DNA from: Ottelia alismoides
Lineage: Eukaryota > Streptophyta > Magnoliopsida > Alismatales > Hydrocharitaceae
Reading direction: 5' to 3'
Length of the DNA: 64,000 bases
Assembly: GCA_037367405.1 (NCBI GenBank)
Contig: JAZKJV010010762.1
Location: 372,001-436,000, forward strand
The first letter of the stretch is position 1. Each line of letters starts with the position of its first letter. Position numbers and translations under genes: made by a program. The notes under the pieces are model-generated. The model was not told the origin of the DNA, searched no databases, and saw only the letters and a program-made list of their open reading frames with translations. Shown here in pieces: positions 26,016 to 37,759 of this stretch.

Positions 26016-26586
26016 TGGTATCGGAGCGATGATCCTAGATCGGAGTTCTCGTATCCAACCAAACCCTAACCCTACCCCCCCCTCATCTGCTGTCGCTCGC
26101 CACCTAGGTCGTCGCCCTAGGCCGTTGCCCCTCCATCCGGTTGTCGCTTGGGCCGCTCGGCCTCCATCCGACCATCGCCCCTCCCATCCGACCGCTGCCT
26201 GGGCCAGCCTCGGCCGCTGCCCCGACCTCCAGGTCGTCGTTCCAGCCTGCCTAGGCTGCTGTCCAGGTCTTCAGGCAGCCACCTCGGTCGTTCTGGCCTT
26301 CCTGGCTGTTGCCTCGGTTGCCCAGTTCGCCGTCGGCCCTCCTGCGCGCTTCCATGCATCTCTGCAAGTCGTTATATGGTCTGAACAGGTCTGATTTTGA
26401 TCAGAAAATGTGATTTCAGACCTATAAATCACATTTTCCGGTTCTAGCGAGCAACGCTGCTTGATGATGATGCTTGTATGAGTCTACACATACAACCAAT
26501 CCTCCGTATAATCGTGTAGACTCATTTATATCACTCTACTCCCCAGTTGAGTTTCGTTATTAACTTATTCAGCAGTTTTATCATCA

Positions 26587-29500
26587 TGTCAAAGAACAAT
26601 GGTGATTTTTTTGTCCGGAGCCTTCAAGGGTTCGTCTCCCATCGCTAAGATGGATGAGACCAACTATGAGTTGTGGTCCATGCAGTTTCTCACCCTCATG
26701 CAGTGCAACAATAAGGAGTACATCCTGACATATCCAGAGCCAACGGATAAGATTAGGGAAAATGCTTCTTGGAAGCAAGATGACACATATACACGTGTTT
26801 GGCTATGTGGGACCCTCACCTCAGATATAGCCAATGATATTATGAACTAGCCCACCGCCAAGACGATGTGGGACACTTTGGCTTCCACCTATGCTCAAGC
26901 GAAGAATGAGGCCAAGATTCTTCTGCTACAGTTTGACATCTACAAGGCCAAGCAAAATGATTGTCATCTGCACGTGTACTACAACTCACTTCGTGGCATG
27001 TTTGAGAAGCTTCATAGCTATATGCTTATTACTACATCTCTTGAGCAACAAAAGGCATATAGGAACTCCATGATGGTTGGAGTTTTCATGACTGGACTTG
27101 ATACAAAGTATGATGCAACATGTACTTAACTTCTCACTAAAACTACCACACCTCTCATGGAGGAGGCCTATAGCCGTCTCAGCCGGATTATCATGCCTTC
27201 TACAACCTCTTCTCATCCCTCGTCAGCTATGGCTGTTTCTTGTGGCCGAGGAGTGACGATCCAGTCTAGAGGACGCACCTCTCGTGGCAGAGGCTGTGGA
27301 TTTCTGCATGGCCTTTGCACCTTTTGCCGTCGACCGGGACATGCAGAGGATACATGCTAATAGAAGCATGGATATCCTGTCTCTGGTTGCGTGGCAGAGT
27401 AGATTGAGCCTCCAGATACTCTTGCTTGCCAGGCTGATCCTCGCGTGGATGATATCGTCTCTCATATTCGAGAGATCATGATTATGTTGAAGGAACCACC
27501 ACTACAAATACTGCAGCTGCAACCAGAGCCTCTTCGAGCTTCTCAGGTATTGCTTATGCTTTCACTGGTAGTAATGGTGCATATATGATGGAGTGGATTA
27601 TGGAGTCTGGAGCTTCCCATATTCTTTATGGAGACAGAGCACAACTGAGGTCTTATACCATACCACATGGTAGATGGGTTGTCAATGCCAATGGCGATCA
27701 TTTCTCGTTACAGGATATGGGGATGTGCATTTGACACTGTCCACGCGTCTTCAGAATGTTTTACAAACTCCTGACTTTCAGATGAATTTACTTTCCATTA
27801 GTCAGATTACTAATGATCTGCATTCCCGTGCCATCTTTGATCCTTCGTCTCTTGTGTTTCATGACATACTCATTGGTAGGGTGATTGGATGTGACCGCGA
27901 GCAACATAGACTTTACTGACTGGTCCAACCTCATGTTGGTGTTTCTACTATACCTACTGGACCAGTCTCACCATATCTGTGCCACCTTCATTTTGGTCAT
28001 CTTCCTCTGTAGAAGCTTTGTCATGTTCTCCCTCATATTTCCACGAGATCCTCCTTCTAGTGTGAGGCATGCCAGCTTGGGAAGCATCACCGTTCCTCCT
28101 TTCCATCCCGTTAAAGTTGGAGCAGTTCTTAGTTATGTGAGCTCCGTCATTTGGATATATGGGGTTCGAGTCGTGTTCCTGATCACCAGGGACACCGTTT
28201 TTATCTAGTTGTTGTCGATCATTTTTCTAAACTTTCCTAGGTTTTTTTATTGAAGATAAGTCTGAGGTTGGATCTGTGATCAAATCTTCTATTAATGCGA
28301 TAAAGAATATATTTTCTGCTATGTTAAATATATTCGTTCTGATAATGCCTTAGAGTTCTACACCTTATAGCCTTTTGACTTTCTTAAATATCTTGGCATT
28401 GTTCACCAAACCTCATGTGCATAGACCTCCTAGCAGAACAGTGTTGTCGAACTCAAATATCGTTACTTACTTGATGTGACCCGAATAATGTTGATAGAGT
28501 CATGGTGCTCCTCATGCCTATTGGGGAGATACCGTCCTCACGGCTGTGAATCGCATGCCTTCGTCTGTGCTGGGAGAGAAGATTCCTTTTTTGATTGTAT
28601 TTCCCGAGAAGGATCTTTTCTCTCTTACACCTCGTGTATTTGATTCAGTTGCTTTTGTTCACGATGTCTCTCCAGGTCGTGACAAGCTCTCTCCCAGAGC
28701 TGTCAAGTATGTTTTTGTCGGCTACTCTCATACCCAAAAGGGGTATCGTTGCTTTGATCCGCTCAAGCGGAAATACTTTGTCAGTGCTGACGTTACTTTT
28801 TTTGAGTCTGCCATGCATTTTTCTCCTACAGGCGACATACTAGCCCAGGGCTAGTATAGCCCTGTCTGACTCTGATGATGAGATCTACATACCTCCACCT
28901 CCTACTGTCGTACCACCACCTCCCTCTACTGCTCTACCATCATCTTCTCTACCACCACCACCACCACCATCACCTACATCTCTTGCCTCTACACCTGCTT
29001 CTGTGTCTCCACCTCGTACAATGACTCAGTTTTTGCCACATGTTTTTACTCGCAGGTCTCGCTCGGTTTCCCCTGCTCATAATTCTTGCCCATCATCCAT
29101 CATGCCTTGGGTATGTAATGAGCTCATTGTTTCTACTGATGGCGCTACTAAGTTGTCTGTGCAGCATGATTTCATATAGGATGAGCAGGTGCCCTTGGCA
29201 GATGATCTTCATATGTCGATTGCTCTGCGTAAGCAGAAACATAGGTATGCTACTTACCCTTTTACATCCCAGGTTTCCTTGAGCAGACCTTCAGAGGATT
29301 TCAGGAGATTTACCTTGGCACTATTAGCTGTGAATATATTACTGACATATCAGGAGGTTCTTTAGGACAGTTAGTGTAAATTAGCCATGGAGGAGGAGAT
29401 GGATGTGTTATAGTCACGTGGTACGTGGAGTCTTGTTTCTGCCCTAATTGGCATGTTCCTTGTGGGGTGCAAATGGGCGTTCACTGCGAAATTGTGGGGT

Positions 29501-30885
29501 GCAAATGGGCGTTCACTGTGAAATATCGCGCAAATGGTAGTGTGGATTTTTATAAGACGAGACTTGTGGCACGTGGGTTCACCCGGACATATGGGGTGGA
29601 CTATTAGGATGCTTTCTCTCCAGTTGCTAGACATTCTATTCTGCGCATACTACTTTCTGTTGCCGTGACACGTGATTGACCCCTTTACCAGTTTGATGTG
29701 AAGAATGCCTTCCTCTATGGTGATTTACAAGAAGAGGTCTACATGCAGCAACCACGTGGGGTTGCTATTGAGGGGGAGTGTCAGAAGGTTTGCAGGTTTC
29801 ACAAGGCTATCTACGACCTTAAGCAGAGTCCAAGAGCATGGTTTCAAAAGCTCTTAGACTTGATTGAGCAGCAAGGGTTTGTGCGATCAACTGTAGATCA
29901 CTCTTTCTTTATGCACATGACCCAGAGAGGTACTATTGTCATCCTTGTTTATGTTGATGATATTATTGTTATAGGGGATGGCGAGAAGAGTATTCAGAGT
30001 GTCAAGGACTTCCTAGGTCAAAAGTTTGTGATCAAGGACCTTGGTAATTTACGTTACTTCCTTGGACTGAAGTTTACTAGAAACCAGCGTGATCTTGTGA
30101 TGACCCAGAGAAAGTATGTTACAGACCTTCTTTCAGAGATAAGCACGACAGATTGCAGACCTGCCACTACTCCTAATGACCCAAGCATGAAGCTATGATG
30201 ACATTGGGGAGGTCAACAAGAGGAGGTACGTAGAGCTTGTTGGCAAGCTACTGTATGTGATTATTTCCAGGTCCGACATATCCTTTGTCGCAAGTAAAGT
30301 GAATCGGTTTATGGAGCAACCCCGACATGCATATATGATTTTGAGGTATCTGAAGGCTTCACCAGGTACGGGACTTTTGTTTAGCTGAGATACATCTCTT
30401 TCAGTTATAGCATGTGCAGATGCAGATTATGCTGTGTTCAAAGGATAGGAAGTCTACTTCAGGTTTCGCTGTGCTCATAGGGAATTCCCTTGTTTCTTGG
30501 AAGAGCAAAAAGTAGAGTATGGTTGCCAGATCGAGCGCTGAGTCAGAATACAAGGTCATAACGCATGCTAGCACGGAGGATCGGAGATGATGTTGGTCAG
30601 ATCTGTTCTTACTGACTTGACTATGGAGGTGTCTTTCCCATGCACCTCCAATGTGACAACCAGACTGCTCTTTTCATTGTCAACAACCCAGCTTTTAGTG
30701 AGAGGGCCGAACACATAGAGGTGGACTGTCACTACAATCGTGGCATGATACAAAAGGGTCTTATTGCCATTACTCATGTCAGCTCTGGAGATCAGAAAAT
30801 AGATGTTTTTACTAAGCCCCTAGCTAGAGGGACTTATCATAGATGTTCCAAGTTGAGCCTGAATCCATATTTACCCTCCATCTTG
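26587..30885 (+). pseudogene. Copia-1 gag-pol remnant
   Basis: Gag starts MSKNNGDFF but shifts frame within about 20 codons. It continues with KMDETNYELWSMQFLTLM, and is cut by stops at 26848, 27127 and 27358. A zinc knuckle CTFCRRPGHAEDTC lies near 27318. The protease motif is altered: MESGASH stands where the family has MDSGA(S/T)H, so the catalytic aspartate is lost. Integrase is reduced to scattered pieces. A Pro-rich linker is at about 28900. Reverse transcriptase is best kept at 29698-30198: KNAFLYGDLQEEVYMQQP, then catalytic YVDDIIVIG and LGNLRYFLGLKF. RNase H pieces (ADADYA-like, EHIEVDCHYNR) extend to about 30885. A 32-bp tandem duplication breaks the frame at 29461-29524. Confidence 0.85.
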
Positions 30886-30893
30886 AGGGGGAG

Positions 30894-31037
30894 TGTTGAG
30901 ATATTTCCTATCTTTCTTACCATTTTCTTATTATATATTTATTTTGTATACTTCATGTAATTTGTCCAATAGGTTCCTCTCCTATATAAGAGAACTCAAG
31001 GACCTCTCATTAATAAATTAATTCTTTTCCCTTTACA
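30894..31037 (+). repeat. Copia-1 3' LTR
   Basis: 144 bp, starting TGTTGAGATATTTCC directly after the polypurine tract and ending CCCTTTACA. It differs from the 5' LTR at many positions, so the insertion is older than the other LTR elements in this gene. Confidence 0.85.
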
Positions 31038-31626
31038 GTAACTACTGTATAGTAAAGAGAATGAGCCAGATCACTTCGTTCGTTTGTCACCAGATAAACA
31101 CATTTCGCTTGTCTGTGTAATCCTCATGCTAATTGAAGTTATACCTAAAGTCAACGCTGTTCTTTTAGGAAATCTGCATACTGAACTGAATCTACTTATT
31201 CAGTCAACTTAATATTGTAATTTTACGTTCTTCGTGCTTCATCAGCATGATCACACATAATGGAAATGTAGTTTCTGTTCATAAACATCTACCATGCTCC
31301 TATAATGTCAAGAAGTGAATAGTATTATTCTCTCTGTTTGCTTTTAACATGAACAAAAGGGCTCGGGTCTATGTTGTAGTTGTGCTTTGCTTATATTAGC
31401 AGAAACATTTACTAAAGGACTGCATTGAGTTATTCATTGGTTGAAGCATGTTTGCACGTGCATGTGCTTGTTATGTACTTGCTTTTCCTGTTAAGGCATC
31501 TCATCATTTTATTGATCTTTAGTCAACCTTTGGTCATTCCTCTGTTAATTTAAAATAATCCTGCAGAAACCACCTAGCAAGGTTTCTTGCAAGAGAAAGA
31601 TTCCTCATGATGCTGTAGATACAATT

Positions 31627-31940
31627 TGTTGGAGCATAAGTTGTAAGCGCATATTGTGTTGTAGCAGGGTAAATGGATCCTGGAGGAGATCCATTTACCC
31701 CATCCAGTGTTTAGTCCCACATCGTCCAGTGGTGGGACTTGGAGGCTCTAGAGAGGCTATATAAGGAGCCCCAGACCTCCTGTATCCATTGAGAAAAAGC
31801 AATGCTAAACATTCCCCTTTGAGGGCTTCTCCCGTGGTTTCATCCCGCTCCTCACGGAGTAGGGTTCCACGTAAAATCCCGCGTTCTTATTCTTGTTTTT
31901 ATCTTTTTCCATGTTACGCTTCCGCTTCCGATTTTTAACA
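31627..31940 (+). repeat. 5' LTR of the exon-6 element
   Basis: 314 bp, starting TGTTGGAGCATAAG and ending GATTTTTAACA. A TATA-like CTATATAAGGAGCC lies at about 31758-31771, preceded by TCCCACATCG. It is nearly identical to 33850-34164. Confidence 0.9.
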
Positions 31941-33849
31941 TGGTATCAGAGCGGGTCGATTCTCGAGGATTTTATGTTTTTTTTTCGAGATTCGGCTCTT
32001 GATTATTGTTGAAGATTGTTCTTGAAGTTGTTTATGATTGTCATCAAGAAGGGTTCTAGCCGTGCTCTGTCCAAGTTTAGGGTTTCGATTGAGCATTGCA
32101 GATCATTCTGCGAGCGCTACAGGACAGTTTAGCAGCACCAGGCAGCACACTTGGTATCCAATAGGTTGCATGCCTTCATGTCCTTCCTGACAGACACTAA
32201 TCTTGCACGCACTCCAAGCGGCAATGGCCGCACCGCCATTTGATTCCAGGTCGTGTTGCTCCACGCAGCTGCATCTCGCAGCACTCGTGCATCTTCAGAT
32301 CCTCTAGGGGCGGCGCATCACTCTCACGCCCTAGTTCCAGGCCGCATCATGGCGGCGGCTGTCCTCCAGGCCGCATCACGACACGGTGCAACCCCACTCG
32401 TGCGGAGCGTCGAAGCAGCGCTCACTGTTCCGGCCAGATTCTCCAGATCGGCAACATGACAAGCGACACCGCCAAAGGACTTCTTCATCTCCACCCTCGC
32501 CGTTGGCGACCCTACTCCTCGCCGCCTCACACTCCGAAACAGCACGCGCGTCATCCCTTCAACCCCAGGCACCGAGCTCCCATTGAAGGCCCTCGCGGCG
32601 GCGCGAGACCCTCCACCAGGCTCCATCGAGCTCCATCAGGTTTCGCCCAGCACCTCATCAGGCGGCGCAGGCGTAGCCACCCCAGGGAGGCAGCGTGTGC
32701 TCCTACCTTTCGCAGATGCATCGTGCTCCAGGCAGGCCCGAAGGCGATCTCCAGGCGACGCCATCTTTGGAACCCCATCGGGAGGAGAGGCGGCGGCCCT
32801 TGCTTTTGTATGCGAAAAGGGGGTTCTCAAATCCGGAACCCTAAAGTGCTGTGTTTATTTATTTAGTCCAGGGGCCTGCTGTATAAAAAAAAATAATAAT
32901 AAGGAGAAGAGGGTGAGGGGGTGCGAATTTTCTTTGGGATGCCTGATTATCAGAGCCCAAATGGGCCCATATTCATGTTATGAAAAAAAAGAGAGAAGTT
33001 AAAAAAAAGGCGCGTGCATCGAAAAAAAAGTCGTACGCAATTTGCAAAAAAAAAGGAAAAAAAGTCGCATACAAAGAAAAGCCGTATGCATTTTTGCAAA
33101 AAAAAATGTTTCAAAAAAAAATGATGAGACGGCTTTAAAAAAAATGATGGAAAAGCCGCAAGAAAGTTTTGGATGTTCATGTTTTGTTTTCCCCATTGTG
33201 TTGTCTTCTCCCAACTTGGTCGCTTTCTCTATCCGACCAGTATGGGAGAAAGGGGGAGTATATGTAGAGTCACAGGTCTATTCAGATGATTCAGAAGTCA
33301 GATTCAGATGCAGATTTCCAGACCATTCAGATTCCAGACTCTACGGTTGTTCAGACTCGACGATCATTGTTACCGAGTCTCCAGTTTCAGACACGCACGA
33401 GTGTGCGGTCATTGTCAGATGAGCATATGTTGCCATCATTTGTTCGAGGTCCCCATCATTCTTCTTGTTGTCAGGCCAGAGTTTTCATGTGAGCCATAGG
33501 GACTCCAGAGCAGAGGACCATTCCCTATTCCCTTGAGGGCAAGGGTTTTCATGTGGTATCATAGGTACACCAGAGCAGTGCACCATTCTCTGAGCCAGAT
33601 GGGAGAGACCCAGTTCTCCGACGAGGAGACTTCAGGCGCAAGTTCAGACTCGACGGTCAGATTCCGAGTCTTCAGTTGACTCACACTCTAGCCCGTTCGT
33701 CCTCCTCACCTGCACGGCATGAGAAGCAACGTCCTCGACTGCAGCATGTGCGCGTTGGGTTGATATTGTCCGTAGTGTCTTGTAGCGTTGAGTTGAGCTT
33801 CTGTCTGTTTGTCCAAGCTGAGCATTGCATGCTCCAGCTTGAGGGGGAG

Positions 33850-34164
33850 TGTTGGAGCATAAGTTGTAAGCGCCTATTGTGTTGTAGCAGGGTAAATGGA
33901 TCCTGGAGGAGATCCATTTACCCCATCCAGTGTTTAGTCCCACATCGTCCAGTGGTGGGACTTGGAGGCTCTGGAGAGGCTATGTAAGGAGCCCCAGACC
34001 TCCTGTATCCATTGAGAAAAAGCAATGCTAAACATGCCCCTTTGAGGGCTTCTCCCGTGGTTTCATCCCGCTCCTCACGGAGTAGGGTTCCACGTAAAAT
34101 CCCGCGTTCTTATTCTTGTTTTTATCTTTTTCCATGTTACGCTTCCGCTTCCGATTTTCTAACA
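33850..34164 (+). repeat. 3' LTR of the exon-6 element
   Basis: 315 bp, with the same start and an end GATTTTCTAACA. Visible differences from the 5' LTR are A/C, A/G, A/G and T/G substitutions and one T indel. The TATA-like box is altered here to CTATGTAAGG. Confidence 0.9.
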
Positions 34165-34592
34165 CAATTGCATCTCCACTTGACAATATAGCTGGAAAAC
34201 TTCATCCCGAAACTTCACGTCAGAATGCTGACAAAACCTGTGTAGATAGAAGCAAGGTGTATTCTGCAAGAGAATCAAAGAGATGCAAGGTGGAGTCAGA
34301 ATTCATTAGCAGCTTTGGTGAACATGGAACTGATGTTCAGCTCAAGAATAGCGAGGATGCTGTTGCAGGTGTCCCGAGTTCTAATTTGGGATCTGATGTT
34401 ACCATTAACCAATCCTGCAGCATACCGCCTTCAGATGCTCTATCTCTTCCTTGTGTATCTTGTCATTCATCCACTGAATCCGAGGTAAATATGTAACTGG
34501 AAATGTTTTCATTCTTGTTACTAATTCTCTTGAGATGCTAGTTTATCTCTTTTTGGGGAAGGTCCTGGCTCTTAGTCAAATCCTATACCATG

Positions 34593-34732
34593 TGTAAACA
34601 TATTTACTTATGTAGTCTCTTGTTATTTTTCATTCTCTGCAGTATTCTTTATGTAATTTACCCATAGGCTACTCTCCTATATAAGAGAGCCTAGGGCTGA
34701 TGGAATAAACATCTTCTTCTATTTTCCCAACA
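34593..34732 (+). repeat. Copia-2 5' LTR
   Basis: 140 bp, TGTAAACATATTTAC to TTTTCCCAACA. It contains CTATATAAGAGAGCC, a TATA-like box. Confidence 0.9.
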
Positions 34733-35510
34733 TGGTATCAGAGCGACGGTCCTAGACCGGAGTTCTTGAAACCCTAACCCTAACCATATCCCCACCCGCG
34801 TGCCTCTCTCTCTCTCTCACCGCCGGCCCGCGTGCCTCCTCGAGCACCGCGCATCTTGCCGGCGGTGAGCTCCTCACCGCGCGCTTCATCAGCGTGCGCC
34901 CCTGTGCCACATCGCGCATCTACATCGCGCATCTGCGCTCCTCGCCTCCAGCGCACTGCGTGCGCTCCTGTGTGCGACCGGCGCATGCGCCTGCAGTGAA
35001 CATCACCGTTTCTCCAGCGTGACCTAGCGCTCCTACCTGTGCCTCTCCAGCGTGCGCCCCTCCAGCTTGACCTAGCGCTCTCCAGCGCGCACGCCTCGCA
35101 CAAAAGTCTGCGCGCATCCTTCGCCTGCCCACGCGAGTTCTCGCGTGTCTTCGGTGCTTCCTATCGCGCACTCTTTGTGGTGCGTATGTAACTCCTGAAC
35201 TAGACCCGGTTTCTAGCGCGCACACCGTCAACAGAATGGGTTTGGTTGCTTGAAGTCTACACCTGCAACTAAACCCGTCTATGTCCGTGTAGACGATCTT
35301 ATCTTCAGTCTATCATTCCAGTCTTCTGTTTTCAGTATGTCAGAAAGCAAGGCGGATATTCCATCTATAGGCGCTTTTCGAGGTCCAGCGCCTATCATAA
35401 AGATGGATGGTACAAACTATGAACTGTGGGCGTTCATGAGTATGATGAAGTCGACTGGTCAGAAGCACATTCTTACCGAAGAAGAGCCTGCTGAGAAGAC
35501 TGGAGTCAAT

Positions 35511-37759
35511 TAGGGGTGCTAATCGAATCGAATACATTCGAATCCACCTAGATTCAGTTTCAATTCATTATAAAATTTTCGAATCCGAATCGAATATTAA
35601 AAAAATTTCTAATATAGATTCAAATTCAATTCATTTGGAGTTTCGAATATTCAAATTCGATTCATTTTATATCGAATTAGAATTTTATTTAATAATGTAA
35701 CTAATAATAAAAAAATCATATCAATAATATTCTAAGTTTCAAAGAATTGAATAGACTTTGTGATACTAATTTATGAAAAAAATTAGAGAAGTAAAAAACT
35801 CTTAACATAAATGGTGAAATTCAATAGATGATATAAATTGCATTAAAGTACATAACTTTTGCCGCTCATATATGCCTCTTGCATTCCTCATTTACGTTTT
35901 TTGTACCTATAGTGAATTGAATATATAAAGAAAATTAATTATTGAAATTTTGATAAATCATTGATCTTTTCTTTTTGTACCTATGATGGAAATTCAATGA
36001 ATGCATCTTTACCTTTTAACAAACACTCCACCAACTTTCTTATTTTCTTTGGTAAATTATTCACAAACCATTGATCTTTTCTTTCTATCAATCTTGTTAA
36101 TTATTTGAGGATTCAATTTTTCTATTTCTTCACCCTCTTCTTCCACTTTTTCATTAATATCATCATCATGCCCAATAACCCTCTTATGGATACTATCTTG
36201 AGAAGATGGTATGTTTGAATTAGACTCATAAAAAGAAAATGAAAACACATACTCAACTATATTTTAAATTCCATACCAATATAGAAATACAAAATACAGA
36301 TTAATAGATATACATGTCCAAAACAATAAGTAGAAGATTGTGTTCCACGTTCTCTGACAATCTTCCATATATTGCCCCCATTGTGACCTATCTCCATGAT
36401 ATTTAAGAAAAAAGAATCACTAAATTCCATCAAAATCATAAAAGGTCGACGTGAACTGACTTATGGAGTTGAATCTCATATCTGAGGTGTATAAAAACCG
36501 GCAGATCTGACTAAGAACTCAGTTGGTATGGCTCTAATATTCAATTTTCTATTATGTAACATTTTTTTCTACATCAATCATGAACAATTCATACTTACCT
36601 CATTTCAATGCATTCTTATGGGGGCATAGTTGGGCTTATTAAAGATTACGATGATATTTCCTTCTTGATAACATAGTCTCCTTGTAATCTTGATGAGAAA
36701 TAGAATTTAGTTGCAGTTATGATCTTTTGCACATTTATCCATTTTTATGCAAAGCTCGAAATCCATGAAATCTGTTCATACCTTAATTGTCTCTAAGATA
36801 TTATTTGTATTCAAATGCTTGGTTGTCCTTATCATAAGATCTGGATATTATGATAGATATCAAGATTAAGAGTGTGATTACGGAAAATGTTATTAGTAAT
36901 TTGAAACCTATGACATTGGGATGGTTTTTAAAAATTTAGTATATGTTTGTTTGCAGATGGTGTATTTTAGAATAACATAAAATATTTGGATAAAATCTAA
37001 ATCTAAGTTTTTAGGGTAAAAGGATGTGTGTGGTAATACTAATAGTTGCGGGGGTGATGAAGAGATGATGGCGACATTGGTGAGTCTAGAACTGGTGTCG
37101 TTGTCAACGATGGGGAAGAGTGGGAGTTGGTGGTGAGGCTAACGATTGGGAGGGTGGCGTTGTCAATAGTGGGAGCGAGCAGGAGCGAGAGATTAGAGCC
37201 GACGACATTGGAGAGAGCGAGAAGAAGGGGGAGGCCAGAGCCGACGACGTTGGAAAGAGTGAGCAGTAGCGAGAGAATGGAACTAGCAATGTTGGAGAGA
37301 GCGAGCATGAGCGGGAGGTTGGAGCTGGTGGCGTTGGAGAGCAGAAGAAAATGTTAGGGTTTTTTTTCATGAGTGACGAGGGGAGAGAGAATTTGGGGAG
37401 TAAAGAGGGGGTATGGTTATGTAATAGGCATCTCAAAATTGGGATGTTTAAAATAAGATGATGAAAATTTGTATTTATTATATTAAGTTGTGTATCATTT
37501 GTGGGGATTTTACAAGATATATACTACATATATTTACATATATGTAATGCTTCATACCATATTTTATATGTGTGTGTATCGAATCGAATCGAATTGTTAT
37601 CGAACGAATCCAAGTGAATTCAGATTCGATTCATTTGGGAATCGAATCCACAAGTTAAATTCAAATTCAGTTCATTTGATTTCGAATCGAACTTTTTTTG
37701 AATTTTTATCGAATGAATCCTAATCGAATTCGAATGATTCAATTCAATTAACAGCCCTA
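35511..37759. mobile_element. 2.25-kb non-autonomous hAT element nested in Copia-2 gag
   Basis: Flanked by a perfect 8-bp duplication, GAGTCAAT (35503-35510 and 37760-37767). The left terminus is TAGGGGTGCTAATCGAATCG; the right, on the other strand, begins TAGGGCTGTTAATTGAATTG. The 8-bp duplication and TAGGG-type ends identify hAT. Subterminal DNA on both sides is dense in GAATCGAAT-like words, probably transposase-binding repeats. No hAT transposase or dimerisation domain was seen. The interior is AT-rich except for a GC-richer minisatellite at 37130-37340. Confidence 0.9.
37130..37345. repeat. ~45-bp imperfect minisatellite inside the hAT element
   Basis: About four to five degenerate copies of a unit of roughly 45 bp built on TTGGAGAGAGCGAG and GGAGCTGG/AGAGCCGACGACG phrases. 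On the minus strand it would read as a repeated LALSNVVGSGLPLLL-like peptide, but I see no evidence that it is coding. Confidence 0.65.

Larger units (their letters stand above)
25873..31037 (+). mobile_element. Copia-1: degenerate Ty1/copia LTR retrotransposon in intron 5
   Basis: A 5.2-kb element inserted between BARD1-like exons 5 and 6. The 5-bp duplication GTAAC flanks it at 25868-25872 and 31038-31042. LTRs are very short (143 and 144 bp) and noticeably diverged from one another. The primer-binding site TGGTATCGGAGC follows the 5' LTR at 26016 and matches initiator-Met tRNA except for one base. The polypurine tract CTTGAGGGGGAG precedes the 3' LTR. The gag-pol order (gag, protease, integrase, reverse transcriptase, RNase H) is that of Ty1/copia. 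Many stops and frame changes make it inactive. It has the same orientation as the host gene. Confidence 0.9.
31627..34164 (+). mobile_element. Non-autonomous Copia-type LTR element inside exon 6
   Basis: A 2538-bp element with LTRs of 314 and 315 bp, flanked by the 5-bp duplication CAATT (31622-31626 and 34165-34169). The primer-binding site TGGTATCAGAGC is at 31941 and the polypurine tract GAGGGGGAG ends at 33849. The internal 1.9 kb has no gag, protease, integrase or reverse transcriptase that I recognise. It has a GC-rich part (32220-32870), an A-rich part (32885-33150) and a repetitive part (CAGATTCAGA-type words, 33270-33670). This fits a TRIM/LARD-like element mobilised in trans by Copia proteins. 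The two LTRs differ at only about five positions, so the insertion is recent. Confidence 0.88.
31567..34484 (+). pseudogene. BARD1: BARD1-like exon 6, split by an LTR element
   Basis: The acceptor CAG at 31564-31566 opens a phase-0 exon reading KPPSKVSCKRKIPHDAVDT. It is interrupted at 31626 by the element at 31627-34164 and resumes at 34170 as IASPLDNIAGKLHPETS. It ends LPCVSCHSSTESE with a GT donor at 34485. The final Cys-x2-Cys (CVSC) is the first zinc pair of the ePHD; joined to exon 7 it reads TESE|FTGPMLHY, matching the family. Without the element the exon is an uninterrupted 375 bp. Confidence 0.85.

Noticed and set aside
32240..33002. A protein-coding gene inside the exon-6 LTR element
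   Set aside because: Overlapping GC-rich frames on both strands have no retroelement or host domain; they are more likely non-coding interior.
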